64,000 nt of DNA from Hyperoodon ampullatus (GCA_949752795.1 OX457061.1:10931492-10995491); one strand, 5' to 3'. Counted from the stretch's first letter, positions 24,424 through 35,127 are shown. A program made the numbers and translations. The notes: generated from the letters alone by a model not told the origin.

Positions 24424-26020
24424 TCAGTGTTGATGCTGCTGACTGATCAGGGTGGTGGTTGCTGAAGGTTGGGGTGGCTGTGGCAATTTCTTAAAATAAG
24501 ACCACAGTGACATTTGCCACATCAATTGACTTTTTCTTTGATGAACGAACTTACTGTGATGTGCAATGCTGTTTGAACATTTTACCCACAGTAGAACTTC
24601 TTCCAAATTTAGAGTCAATTCTCTCAAACCCTGCTGCTGCTTTATCAACTAAGTTTATGTAATATTCTAAATCCTTTGGTGTTATTTCAGCGGTCTTCAC
24701 ACAGCTTCTTCAGCAGGAGTAGATTCCATCTCAAGGGACCACTTTCTTTCCTCATCCATAAGAAGCAACTCCTCATCTGTTAAAGTTTTATCATGAGATT
24801 GCATCAATTCAGTCACATTTTCAGGCTTCACTTCTCATTCTGTCTAGTTCTCTTGTTGTTTCCACCACATCTGCAGTACTTCCTCCACTGAAGTCTTGAA
24901 CCCCTCAAAGTCATCCATGAGGGTTGGAATCACCTTCTTCCAAAATCCTGTTAATGTTGATATTTTGACCTCTTCCAGTGAATCATGAATGGCATCTAGA
25001 ATGGTGAATCCTTTCCAGAAGGTTTTCAATTTACTTTGCCCAGATCCTTCAGAGGAATCACTATCTATGGGCAGCTATAGCCTTAGGAAATGTATTTCTT
25101 AAATAGTAAGACTTGAATGTTGAAATTACTCCTTGATCCATGGGCTGCAGAATGGATGTTGTGTTAGCAGGCATGAAGACAAAATTAATTTCGTTGTACA
25201 TCTCCATCAGAGCTCTTGGGTGACTAGGTGCTTTGTCAGTGAGCAGTAATATTTTGAAAGGAACCTTTTTTTCTGAGCAGTAGGTCTGCACAGTGGGCTT
25301 GAAATATTTAGTAAACCGGGTTGTGAACAGAAGTGCTGTCATCCAGGCTTTGTTGTTCCATTTATAGAACACAAGCAGAGTAGATTTAGCATAATTCTTA
25401 AGGGCCCTAGGATTTTCAGAGTGGGAAATGAGCATTGGCTTCAATTTAAAGTCGTCAGCTGCATTAGCCCCTAACAAGAGAGTCAGCCTGTCCTTTGAAG
25501 CTTTGAAGCCAGACATTGACTTCTCTCTAGCTATGAAAAGTCCTAGATAGTGTCTTCTTCCAATATAGGGCTGTTTTGTCTGCATTGAAAATCTGTTGTT
25601 TAGTGTAGCCATCTTCTTTAATTATCTTAGCTAGATCTCTAGATAACTTGCTGCAGCTTCCGTATTAGCACTTGCTCTTTTACCTCACACTTTAATGGAG
25701 ATAGCGGCTTTCCTTAAATCTCATGAACCAACCTGTGCTAGCTTCAGACTTTTCTTCTGCAGCTTCCTCACCTCTCTCAGCCTTTACAAAATTGAAGAGA
25801 GTTAGGACCTTGTTCTGGATTAGGCTTCGGTTTAAGGGAATGTTGTGGCTGGTTTGATCTTCTATCCAGACCACTCAAACTTTCTCCATATCGGCAATAA
25901 GGCTGTTTTGCTTTCTTATCATTCGTGTGTTCACTAGAGTAGTGCTCTTAGTTTCCTTCAAGAACTTTTCCTTTGCATTCGCAACTTTGCTAACTCACAA
26001 GAGGCCTAGCTTTCAGCCTG
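24424..26020 (-). pseudogene. Decayed Tigger1 transposase
   Basis: Broken open frames on the minus strand carry parts of a pogo-type DDE transposase. Segment 25692-25874 has the N-terminal DNA-binding part with [13 protein letters not shown]. Segment 25061-25612 has the catalytic region, with [16 protein letters not shown], the DDE-like [14 protein letters not shown] and the diagnostic [17 protein letters not shown]. Segments 24844-25029 and 24424-24648 have later parts ending in SYFKKLPQPPQPSATTT. Frame changes separate them, so it makes no working protein. It is an old mobile element gene with no link to NR6A1 function. Confidence 0.93.
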
Positions 26021-26330
26021 TCTCGGCTTTTGACATTTCTTCTTCACTGAGCTTAATTATTTCTAGCTTTTGATTTAAAGTGAGAGATATGTGACTTTTC
26101 CTTTCACTTCAACACTTACAGGTGATTGTACGATTATTAATTGGCCTAATTACAATATTGTTGTGTCTCAGGGAATAGGGAGGCCCGATGAGAGGGAGAG
26201 GGACAGTGGAACAGCCAGTCAACGGAATAGTCAGAACGCACCAGATTTATCAATTAAGTTTACCGTCTCATACGGGCACGGTTTGTGGCACCCCAAAACA
26301 ATTACAATAGTAACATCAAAGATCACTGAT

Positions 26331-26540
26331 TGGGGCTTCCCTGGTGGCGCAGTGGTTGAGAGTCCGCCTGCCGATGCAGGGGACACGGGTTTGTGCCCTG
26401 GTCCGGGAAGATCCCACATGCCGCAGAGCGGCTGGGCCCGTGAGCCATGGCCGCTGGGCCGGAGCGTCCGGAGCCTGTGCTCCGCAACGGGAGAGGCCAC
26501 AACAATGAGAGGCCCGCGTACCGCAAAAAAAAAAAAAAAA
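26331..26540 (+). mobile_element. CHR SINE, + strand, first of a pair
   Basis: It has the head 'gcttccctggtggcgcagtg', a GC-rich body including 'gtgagccatggccgctggg', and an A tail. It is preceded by AAAGATCACTGAT (26318-26330) and followed by the same 13 bases (26541-26553). Confidence 0.96.
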
Positions 26541-26553
26541 AAAGATCACTGAT

Positions 26554-26761
26554 TGGGCTTCCCTGGTGGCGCAGTGGTTGAGAGTCCGCCTGCCGATGCA
26601 GGGGACACGGGTTCATGCCCCGGTCCGGGAAGATCCCACATGCCGCAGAGCAGCTGGGCCCGTGAGCCATGGCCGCTGAGCCTGCTCATCCGGAGCCTGT
26701 GCTCCGCAACGGGAGAGGCCACAACAGCGAGAGGCCTGCATACTGCCAAAAAAAAAAAAAA
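26554..26761 (+). mobile_element. CHR SINE, + strand, second of a pair
   Basis: It is very similar to the first copy (26331-26540) and in the same direction. It is flanked by AAAGATCACTGAT at 26541-26553 and 26762-26774, so three copies of one target sequence bracket two SINEs. Confidence 0.96.
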
Positions 26762-27484
26762 AAAGATCACTGATCATAGATCCTCATAACAAATCTAATA
26801 ATAATGAAAAAGCTTGAAATATTGCAAGAATTACCAACATGTGACAGAGGCATGAAATGAGCAAATGCCATTGGAAAAAATGACACCGATAGACTTGCTT
26901 GGTGCAGAGTTGCCACACACCTTCAATTTGTAAAAAATGCAGTATCTGTGAAGTGCAATAAAGCAAAGCACAATAAAACAAGGTATACTTATATACAGAA
27001 AAAAAAAACTGGAGTGACCCAGTAGAATACCAGTGGCCCAGGTAGAATAGTATGAGTAGAAGCACATAGGAGACCATGTGTAATTGTATGTAGAAGCGTG
27101 AAGATTTCTGAATGGTTCCAGCAAAGAGCAAATTTAAAGACACTGTGAAGGATAAATTGGGAAAAGTAGATTATTTCAGTTAGTTGTTCAACATCCACTG
27201 GTTCCCATTTTGTGCCAAGCCCTGTGCTGGGAGCTGGGTACAGAGTTGAGAAAGATAAGCCTAGCCCCCAGGGGGCTCAGTCTAGTGATTGTCCTTGATA
27301 ATTTTTTCCTTTATCTTATTTCTCTTCCCTTACCCAGAGCTTTTGTTCCTCCCTGTCAGAAAGAGAGAAGATCCCCTTTTGAGACAATGTTTAATAACTT
27401 TTCATTGAAAGATACACATATTCAAGGAGCCAGTGTTTCTTCCACATTATAAAGCCCCTCCCGTTTCCTGTGGTTTTTTCACAG

Positions 27485-27637
27485 ATATCAGGGGTCTGAC
27501 CAGTGCCTCGCAGCTGGAACAATTGAACAAACGATACTGGTACATTTGCCAGGATTTCACTGAATATAAATATACACATCAGCCGAACCGTTTTCCTGAC
27601 CTCATGATGTGCTTACCTGAGATTCGCTATATTGCAG
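27485..27637 (+). CDS. NR6A1: NR6A1 coding exon, ligand-binding domain C-terminal part
   Basis: This 153-bp exon encodes (D)IRGLTSASQLEQLNKRYWYICQDF to MCLPEIRYIAG, about residues 401-451 plus one base of 452. It covers the helix 9 to helix 10/11 region used in receptor dimerisation. Acceptor CACAG at 27480-27484; donor GCAG|GTAACA, less perfect than the others. Confidence 0.97.
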
Positions 27638-29355
27638 GTAACATTCTGGGTCCTGGGTTTCCAACCCTTCCTTGCTTTTGTTAACTTGTGAAGGGAATGA
27701 GGAAAGCAGTGTTTTCAGGATGCTGATGCCAGGCCTATCACCAGCTGAATAAAAGAGGTACTACCCCTGCCCTCAGAAAAGTTATAATGAGAAGTTTGTT
27801 TTTTCTTTGTAGGGAAGAGAATCTAACGTTTCCTAAGCTCCTGTGATATGCAGGGTCCTTTGTGACCTGATATCATTTAATCTCAATTTCTGCAGGACTG
27901 GTGGTTGGTGATATTATGGCCATTCTATGGATGGGGAAAGAAGCTCAGTTTCTCAAATTAACGTCATTTCCTGAATTATATACTTTAAAAGGGTGGATTT
28001 TATGGCATGTGAACTAACTATATCTCAATTTTTTAATTGATTTTATTTCATAGAATTGCCTATAGGTTTTTGAGGATCTTTCATTAAAAGTGATATCTTT
28101 AAAATAATTCTCAAAAATCCTGTGTTCAGAAAGGAATTTTTGTTTTAGTTGTTTTGTGGTCTTGACCCCTTTCTGAGCTTCTTGACATTTAAATAGGTCC
28201 ATTTCAACATGAAACCCTGGCTTTTGTTGTTGCTTTACTTCATTTGGTAAAGATTCTTGTTTATAGTTATCTAGCACATACTGAGGGGCAGCTCAGAAAT
28301 GTGACCTCTGGGCTGAGATTGTTCTGTAAATTTCAGCAGTACAATTTTGAAGGAAAAAAATTTTCAGTCTGATAAAATCAAATTTTACTTTTTGGGCCAC
28401 AAAATAGTCTAGGAGATGTGAACTGGACTTAAATAAATGATTGGAATTTTAGGAGTGTTTTGATAGTGTATGTCTCAGCATTTTTAAAACTATGTTCTAC
28501 CAAGCAAAATATTAATCAGGTGCTCTGTGAAATACAGGTCAATAATTATACCCCACAGAGCTGGGTCGTCAACACTGACAGCCCTTGGAATCACCTGGGA
28601 AGCTTTTAAAAAATATCCATTCTTGCGCTGCACCTCTAAAGATTCTGACTTAATTGATATGGAGTGGAGCCTGGTCATCAGTATTTAAAAAAAAAAAATT
28701 GCCAGGTGACTGTAGGGTTCTCTCAGGGAGGAGAACTATAGCCTCATATTTACAAAGTATATTAGCATACTGAGTGCTCTTAGAAGTCCTCCAATAAAGA
28801 AAAACCTGTTTTAACCCTGAATTTCTCAATTTATTTGCCCCTGTAAACCCCATCTCCTTTTTCCTTGCTACATTTTATTAACCCATTATACTATTCTGAA
28901 GAGCCGTATTTTATAGAATGCTAATTAAAGAATCTACTAGGAAATGAAATAGGATGTAAGTTTCTCATGTTATTTTCGCTCTAAGAGGACATCTAGGAAT
29001 ACTTTTCAGTTTCAGATTCCTCATCTGTAAAATGGGGATAAAAAGTAAAATCTGTCATACAGAAATACTGTGAGAGTTAAATGAGATAATGTATTTAAAC
29101 ACCTAGCATAGAGTTCAGTATTCTTTGGATAGTAGCAACAGTTAGAACTTGCACCATTACTGGACTCCCTAAGGCACCAAAATAGGTCTGGGTAATGGGA
29201 TGTTAGCCCAGTCTGTTTTACCTTTGTAATACTCGTGGCACCTTCCTCGCCCCAGTCGCTAGAAAAGGCAGTGTTCTTTCACCAGCCCAAGAGGAGGCAA
29301 ACACGCCCTTCTTCTAGTGGCCACGGCTAACTCTTCTTTTTCTGCCTTTTCCCAG
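27638..29355 (+). other. NR6A1 last intron
   Basis: A 1.7-kb intron with an old L1 3' end-like patch near 27980-28030 ('attttatggcatgtgaacta'), a MER5A-like DNA transposon relic at about 28571-28710 and a MIR-like patch at about 28990-29130. No other feature seen. Confidence 0.8.
28571..28710. mobile_element. MER5A-like DNA transposon relic
   Basis: It has 'cccttggaatcacctgggaa', then 'aaagattctgacttaattga' and 'ggtcatcagtatttaaaa', the order seen in MER5A-type hAT elements. Terminal repeats are decayed and edges are approximate. Confidence 0.75.
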
Positions 29356-29444
29356 GAAAGATGGTGAATGTACCCTTGGAGCAGCTGCCCCTCCTCTTTA
29401 AGGTGGTGCTGCATTCCTGCAAGACAAGTGTGGGCAAGGAGTGA
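29356..29444 (+). CDS. NR6A1: NR6A1 last coding exon with stop
   Basis: After acceptor CCCAG at 29351-29355 the exon encodes (G)KMVNVPLEQLPLLFKVVLHSCK TSVGKE and a TGA at 29442-29444, about residues 452-480. It corresponds to the end of helix 10/11 and the poorly conserved helix 12 of GCNF. No classical AF-2 activation motif is visible, in line with its role as a repressor. Confidence 0.97.
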
Positions 29445-29831
29445 CCTGTCCCCAGCACCCCTCCTCAGGCCAGTGGCAAGGCCTGGGGTGGGCAGGACAG
29501 GCTCCGGAAGAAAGAGCCAGAGAGACCAAGATGGAGGCTGTGGAGCAGCCTTGCCAGTTGCCTCCATAGCAAAAGAGTTTTTGTTTGTTTGTCTTGTTTT
29601 TTTAACCTCATTTTTCTATATATTTATTTCACGACAGAGTTGAATGTATGGCCTTCAACATGATGCACATGCTTTTGTGTGAATGCAGCCGATGCATTTC
29701 CTTGCAGTTTACAGAATGTGAAGATGTTTAATGTTACAGTGTTGTCATTGTTTAGAGATAGTTCTTTTGTATTTTGAGGGAGAGGGTGGGATGGGGCTGA
29801 GATGACTATTTCCATAATATTGACAAAGATG

Positions 29832-29840
29832 ACTACCTCA
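29832..29840 (+). promoter_or_regulatory. let-7 8mer and miR-196 7mer seed match
   Basis: The sequence ACTACCTCA contains CTACCTCA (let-7 8mer) and ACTACCT (miR-196 positions 2-8). Seed match only; accessibility not known. Confidence 0.75.
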
Positions 29841-30297
29841 GTGGAAAGGGAGGGGTGTGACCAACCCTACTTTTTCCACATGTTCTCAGCAGATTCATAC
29901 GTTTGTCTGTCAGAGAGCAAACTGCCTTTTTCTAGCTACAGAATTACCAGGTAAGAGAGCACACCATAAAAGGGAAAGTGGCATTAGGAGGTTTACTAAG
30001 CAAAGTGGGTGAGACATCGGGAACAGGACAAGAGATGAGGATTTAGCTGTCTCTTTTCTTTGGAAAGCATGAAAGCTGAGAGTTGGGCACAGTGACCACA
30101 TCTAAGTTAGGTGTCCTCCCTCCGGACGAGTCCTCAGGGAGAAGGTTTCTTCTCTCACACCACACTGTGGGGCCTCCCCTCCCCACCATCCATACGACCA
30201 CTACTAATTTCTGCCACTGTCAACTTTTCACCTAGGCAAAGCCCTAGCGGTAAGCTAATCCTTGGGATTTGCCTACCATCTCCCTTGGGGCTCACAG

Positions 30298-30304
30298 CTA
30301 CCTA
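30298..30304 (+). promoter_or_regulatory. miR-196 7mer-A1 seed match
   Basis: CTACCTA matches miR-196 positions 2-7 with A opposite position 1. Weaker than the other sites. Confidence 0.5.
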
Positions 30305-30795
30305 GTTTCCTTACTTTCCTTGGACTCATTGCCTCTCCCTTATAAACTTGACTTCCTATTGGCCCTTTGAAAAAAACAGGTGAGTTCAGAATGTCATGTC
30401 CAGAATCCTGATGCCCACTACTGATTTACTCTCCTTTCACCTTCAGAGAGTAGTGGGACAAAGGCCAGACTGCTAATAGCATAAACACTCCTCTTTTGGA
30501 GTTCCCTGTTTCTCTCCCCACCCCATCCCATTCCACCTCCAGATCTGAATCTGAAACTGCAGTCTCTTTTCCAAACAGCTGGAAGGATCATTCACCCATC
30601 TGCTGACCAGAATTTTTGTCCCTACATTCTACTCCATGCTCTCCTAATCTGTCCCAAAATGAAACCAGGTTTCTTCAGAATAGTAAGCCCAAGACCCAGA
30701 GTGGCCCAGCTGCCCCTTAGAGTTATCAGTGGCCTGGCTGACCAAGGTCTGGAGGGCTGGAGTCCAAAGCTCCTGGAAGGGAAGGGGGGCCTTAA

Positions 30796-30804
30796 ACTAC
30801 CTCA
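30796..30804 (+). promoter_or_regulatory. let-7 8mer and miR-196 7mer seed match
   Basis: ACTACCTCA again combines the let-7 8mer with the miR-196 7mer. Confidence 0.75.
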
Positions 30805-30862
30805 TGTTCCTAAAGGCCTGGCTGCCCCCTCTGCAGGTATGGCCTGGACCCCTTGTTCTTTC

Positions 30863-30869
30863 ACTACCT
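30863..30869 (+). promoter_or_regulatory. miR-196 7mer seed match
   Basis: ACTACCT followed by G; it matches miR-196 positions 2-8 and lies 67 bases after the dual site at 30796. Confidence 0.6.
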
Positions 30870-33800
30870 GCCCCACCTAGTCCTGGGAAATGTTCCTTAC
30901 CCTCTTGACTTTGACCAGCAGTCACACAAGGTCTGTCATGGAACTCTTTCTGGTGCTTTTCCCTCCTCTGCCTTACTACAGCAGTTGTCCCTGCCTAAAC
31001 CCACATACCTCCCACAGCCAATGCAGCAGACAGGCCAGTTAGCTGGGTACATCCCTGGCTAGGCTTGAGGGGCCTACAGGACCTCCTTTTGCCTGTTTAG
31101 TCAAAGGCTGTTTGCTCTCTTCCCAGCTCAGCCTAGCACACTTACTCAGAGGGCCACCACATTGTGTGCATATCGGGTAGTCCATGTCAGATTGTAATTT
31201 TTTCTTTCCGGTAAAATGTTACGGGTACCAGCAGAGTGATGACTTTATCCCTTGATGGATCTAAAACTCAGAGCATTACTTCCCAATGCCGTTTCCCCAT
31301 TTGCTCTGAGAAAGGAAAAAAAAAAAAGAAGAGACGTGGTCCTCAGGAAAAGCGCCAACCAGAATGTTTTTCACATGTCAATGGGAAGATTTGTGTGTGT
31401 GTATTTGTTTATTTCTAAATTCACAATAGTTTTGCTTTTCTGCTCTTTTATTTAACCAACTAGATCACACTCTGGCTACAGGTCAGACTCCGAGCCGCTT
31501 TCCTCAAGGTAGGGGAGGATACACATATCAGAGACCCCTTCTCCAGGATGGCTCTTACGTGCTGCATCTTTCTTTGCTAGACCTCCATCAGCCAAATTAT
31601 TATTATTTTTTGAAATTGCTTTTCTCTTAAATTAAGCATTTTACTGGTTGGGTTGGGTATCAGAGGGAACTGCTCTCCATGAGGCAGCAACATGTCTCTT
31701 TAATAATGCAGCATTAAACAGAGCAAGTTGTTAATTTGTGGAATGGGGGAAAGGTTCTGCAAGTTGCCATTGTACAAATCCATTTTTACAAATGTTTGCA
31801 GCAGATTCCACAAGAACAAAGAGCCCATTCATTGCTGAGAGCCCTGCAGAATCTCTGAGCCAAGTGGCCTTGTGTTCCAAGCCGGAGCCTGACCTGTGGA
31901 CCACCTTTAATGTCTTCTGCACCCAGTCCTTTTATGACGTGGGCTTTTTTTAAACAGGGTAAAGTGACTGTGTTGCGTCGCAAACTCAGGTATTATGAGA
32001 GGAAGGTAGGAGTGTAGCTAGCAGTGTGGAGACATTAGGTCAGCCACTAGATGTATTTGTGAATTCAGTTTGAAGGACACAGAGAAAGGTTGGAGGGGGA
32101 GGTTTGATGTGTTTATTTTTTGCCTTTCTTCCCATGATGTTTGGTTAACAGGTAGCCTTTTTGCTAGTGGAAAAGAAAAAAGTTGTGCATGTTGTCTGTA
32201 ATTCCCTTCCCTTCTGTCCTCTCTCTGATCCCCTGCCACCAGCAGCACTCACTTTGAGTGAGAACTTTTCCACCATAAAAATATGACCCTGAAGGCTGTG
32301 TGGTAAAGGAGAATCCCACCTCATTGCACTGCGTTGAAACGTACAAGCTATTCCCATCCTTTCCCTTTGAATGTTTTCTTGACCCAAGACAGAAGTTTGG
32401 AATCTTGCAATTTCACCTACAACTCATGCTCTATGGCTACTTTGTAGACTTTTGGAGTCTTTCACAAGGCTTGGTGGCCTTACCCTCAGTCTGGAGAAAC
32501 TCCCCAGAACCTGTCTCAAAGCACTCCATCTGGCTCAGAGGATACCCAGCCCCCCAGCCAGGCCTGATCCGTAAGTGAGGTGGGCAAACCTCCAGGGACA
32601 GAAAGCAGCAGGCAAGAACCTCTGTCCTGTTCCCCAGATCCAGAGGAGGAGGGATAGAGGGAACTGAGGGATCTCCATGGCATCATGACAGTCACCCTCT
32701 CCACAGCACCGTGCCTCTCACCTGCCACCCCTTGTCAGGGAAGAGAGTCCTGCCGTGGCCAGTGTGTCACCAGGTCCTTAAAGCCCTGGGCTCTCTGAGC
32801 TAGCTGCCTTGCTCTGCTGCCTATATCCTACCTTTGTTTGTTCTCAATTTACTGGGGAATGGGACAGACGGAGACAGACAAACCCAGTATGGGCAACATC
32901 TAGGCCATGTCCAAGGTTGGCCAAAGTAAAGGGACTCTGGCCTCCCAGCAGGGCAGGAAGTTGAGCAGTGGTTCCAAGTCTTTAGCTCTGGGCCCCTGGT
33001 CTATGTCTTTTTTTCCTTGTTGCTTTTTTAAATTTTGCAATTGTTTTAAGAAATCCAGTCTTTTAGACCAGCCCTTTTATTAAACTTTAAATTTTTCTTT
33101 GATTTTTTTAAAGTAAAAAAAAAAAAATTAAAAAAAAAAACTAAACAAAAATCCCACCACTCTTACTTTCCCCAACTTGATCCATGAGAGTCTCCCTGCA
33201 CTCCCCTCTGCCTTTGCAGTTGATTATTCCTCCCTTTTCCCTCAGCTTGAAGCATCTATGTCCAGTGTCTGTGAAATGATGTTTTATCTGTGTCTCAGGA
33301 TAAGAAACGGCAATCATTCCACCAGGTGCTGGAAACTGGTTAGCCTTGAGGCAAGGGTTTCTAGGACCACAGCTCAGGGATGTGTATTTAATTACAGGGT
33401 CCCCAGAAACCCCTCTCCTGGCTACCACAAGCAACAGCTTCTTTTCTGGGCTTGGGAGCCAGACCTGGACTGTTTCCTCAGAGGCAGGGCCCCCAGAAAA
33501 GATGCTGGGGCTTCCTCTTTGGCCAGAGCTGGGCTCCCTTGAGACTTGAAGAATTCTGGCTGTCCTGCAACATGAGCCACAGTGACCCTGCCTCTACTGG
33601 CTCACAAGATGCCTGGTCCCTCTGCCTAATCCAGTCCCCATCTGGCCTCCCTTCTCTGGGCCTGTGGCCCTCAATGGGCCACAGCCTGCTCAGGAATCAG
33701 TTGCAGGCTCAAATGGAATCTGTGAATCAGGCCAGAGCTTGCTTCGAGCCCAAGAAAAAAGTTGTCTTAATGGTGGAGGCTAGTCTTCCAAATCCGAGAG

Positions 33801-33925
33801 CCAGCCCTGCCAGCCAAAGGATCATTTTTGCCCTTTGGTGACCATTGTTTTCTTTCTCTGAAATGTCTTATAATAAGTGATAATGTTGTTGACTCAAATT
33901 TCCATGAAAAAGAAAAAAAAAAAAA

Positions 33926-33933
33926 ACTACCTC
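33926..33933 (+). promoter_or_regulatory. let-7 7mer and miR-196 7mer seed match
   Basis: ACTACCTC follows directly after an A run, a setting that usually keeps a site unstructured. Confidence 0.7.
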
Positions 33934-34281
33934 TTGAGTGACATCCTGGTCTATTCCTCTCTGAGGAATCTTGTGGGAAAAGAATACTGTAGCTCCTGCT
34001 CTGTTTACATGTTTCTGTTAGTAAAGAAACCCCGCCTGCCCTGGGGTGTTGGTGTTTTTGTCTATGTTGCCATCCCAGGCCTGCGATAGGGGCTTGTGGC
34101 TGTGTTGTAATGTCTGGGCCATGTCTGGGGAGTCCTTCCCACCTGCCCAGCCAGGGACTAGCCACCCCCTTGAAGAGGCTTCCATTTCCTTCCTATGACC
34201 CAAGGCACAGGGAGCACCACCTCCCGTGACCCCACCTTCAGGAGCTCTGGTGGCACGTGCATCCGTGAGCCTAGCCCTGGG

Positions 34282-34288
34282 CTACCTC
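34282..34288 (+). promoter_or_regulatory. let-7 7mer seed match
   Basis: CTACCTC in GC-rich 3' UTR sequence, about 290 bases before the poly(A) signal. Confidence 0.55.
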
Positions 34289-34452
34289 CCCGAGGCCCAC
34301 CTCTACCCACAGTCCTGTATAGGAGTCGAGTAAACAGGATGTCTCTGAGCCCTTGTCCCCAAAGGGCCGGCCAAGGGCTGCCCACCAACCAGGCTCCATC
34401 AATCCTGCATGACCAAGTGATAGTTGGCGGGCTCTGCTCCCCAGGCCCTCTG

Positions 34453-34459
34453 CTACCTC
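34453..34459 (+). promoter_or_regulatory. let-7 7mer seed match
   Basis: CTACCTC about 120 bases before the poly(A) signal; sites near UTR ends tend to be more effective. Confidence 0.6.
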
Positions 34460-34503
34460 CCACCCTGCCGTCTGGCAAGGGCTGGGCCCTTTTCTGTGAA
34501 TTG

Positions 34504-34510
34504 ACTACCT
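34504..34510 (+). promoter_or_regulatory. miR-196 7mer seed match
   Basis: ACTACCT followed by G, about 65 bases before the poly(A) signal. Confidence 0.6.
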
Positions 34511-34574
34511 GTGGAAATGTGACCAATTAGTGTGAAATGCATGTTTAGCAAATGTTAGGTACTGTATTTGAACC

Positions 34575-34580
34575 AATAAA
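34575..34580 (+). terminator. NR6A1: NR6A1 poly(A) signal
   Basis: Canonical AATAAA followed about 30-50 bases later by a GT-rich stretch ('gtttgtgaagtgtgtgtggg' from about 34608), the usual order for cleavage and polyadenylation. Cleavage is expected near 34595-34605. Confidence 0.9.
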
Positions 34581-35036
34581 TGTGAATCCTTCTGCACATG
34601 GCATCTGTTTGTGAAGTGTGTGTGGGGTTCCGAGGAGGGACGATGGGGTGTCCTTAGGTGCTAGGTGTGCCTTCAGACCAATTGCTTCTGCTTGTAGCTG
34701 ACACTCGCCCACTTCCTATTGCTGAGAGAGTCTGGCAGAGAGATATCTCTCAGAACTGTTTGAATCAGTGAGCCAATACTGACTGAAGTGCCTGCTCTGT
34801 GTGCCAGGCAGTGTGTTGGGACTTTTCACAAACCTGAACCTCCTTGAACTTCAAGAATTATTACCTCTATTTTGTAAATGAAGAAACTAAGGTTAAATGA
34901 GGGTAAGGGACTAACCAGCCAGAAAGTGGCACAACTAGAGGAACTGAGTCTAGCAGGAGAGGCAAACTCAGACCTTTGAAGTACAGTGGGATCAGGATTG
35001 GAATTAAGGATGTATATGGGGATGTGTATGGACGTT

Positions 35037-35127
35037 TATGTCACTGTGGTCCAACCAATTAATGCCTGCCTTTCCAGAAAATAGATGAGGTTTTCTAGAG
35101 CTGAGAAAATGGAGTCTCTGAGAGGAG
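35037..35127. repeat. Local direct duplication, copy 1
   Basis: Shared with 35468-35557: 'tatgtcact', then 'tggtccaa', 'tttccagaaaat' and 'gatgaggttttctagagctg', with about ten differences in 90 bases. The copies are 431 bases apart in the same direction. Confidence 0.85.

Larger units (their letters stand above)
23510..26991 (-). mobile_element. Tigger1 DNA transposon (pogo/Tc1 superfamily), near full length
   Basis: The left end CAGGCGTACCTTGGAGATAT follows a TA, and the right end ...CAAGGTATACTTA precedes a TA; the ends are inverted repeats and TA is the expected target. The right end also shows the 'aataaagcaaagcacaataa' phrase of Tigger1. Removing the four SINEs and their duplicated sites leaves about 2.39 kb, close to the known Tigger1 length of about 2.4 kb. 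The decayed transposase is on the minus strand. Confidence 0.93.
22420..27484 (+). other. NR6A1 intron hosting Tigger1 and SINEs
   Basis: This 5.1-kb intron is dominated by a reverse Tigger1 element (23510-26991) with four SINEs inserted in it. An AT-rich TA repeat precedes it (about 23440-23495). The stretches 22420-23440 and 26992-27484 show nothing I can name. Confidence 0.85.
1..34600 (+). other. NR6A1: NR6A1 (GCNF) transcription unit, 3' part
   Basis: NR6A1 is an orphan nuclear receptor that represses pluripotency genes such as Oct4 by binding direct repeats of AGGTCA with no spacer; it acts in embryos, germ cells and the axial skeleton. The window holds the last seven coding exons and the 3' UTR. 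Exons are 4482-4537, 11936-12090, 13450-13677, 14984-15238, 22298-22419, 27485-27637 and 29356 to the end. All are bounded by AG and GT, and codon phases join without a break. Counting back from the stop and assuming the usual 480 residues, the first complete codon in the window is residue 130. The DNA-binding domain exons are outside the window, so the gene is partial here. Confidence 0.97.
29445..34600 (+). other. NR6A1: NR6A1 3' UTR, about 5.1 kb
   Basis: There is no downstream splice signal needed and no other gene before the AATAAA at 34575-34580, so I read this as one long 3' UTR. NR6A1 mRNAs are known to have long 3' UTRs. It contains eight let-7 and/or miR-196 seed matches (listed separately), A-rich runs at about 33113-33140 and 33909-33926, and a second possible poly(A) signal at 33079-33084. 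It is notably free of recognisable SINEs and LINEs, unlike the introns, which fits selection on the UTR. Confidence 0.88.

Noticed and set aside
25061..25612. A 183-codon minus-strand frame as a host gene
   Set aside because: It is the central part of a Tigger1 transposase with frame breaks on both sides, inside a bounded transposon.
26091..26789. Open frames of 74-153 codons
   Set aside because: They are translations of CHR SINEs; the same peptide (SPPADAGDTG and similar) appears wherever a + strand CHR SINE occurs.
1..34600. miR-181a-2/b-2 genes, which lie in an NR6A1 intron in human
   Set aside because: They are in a far upstream intron in human and I see neither mature sequence here.
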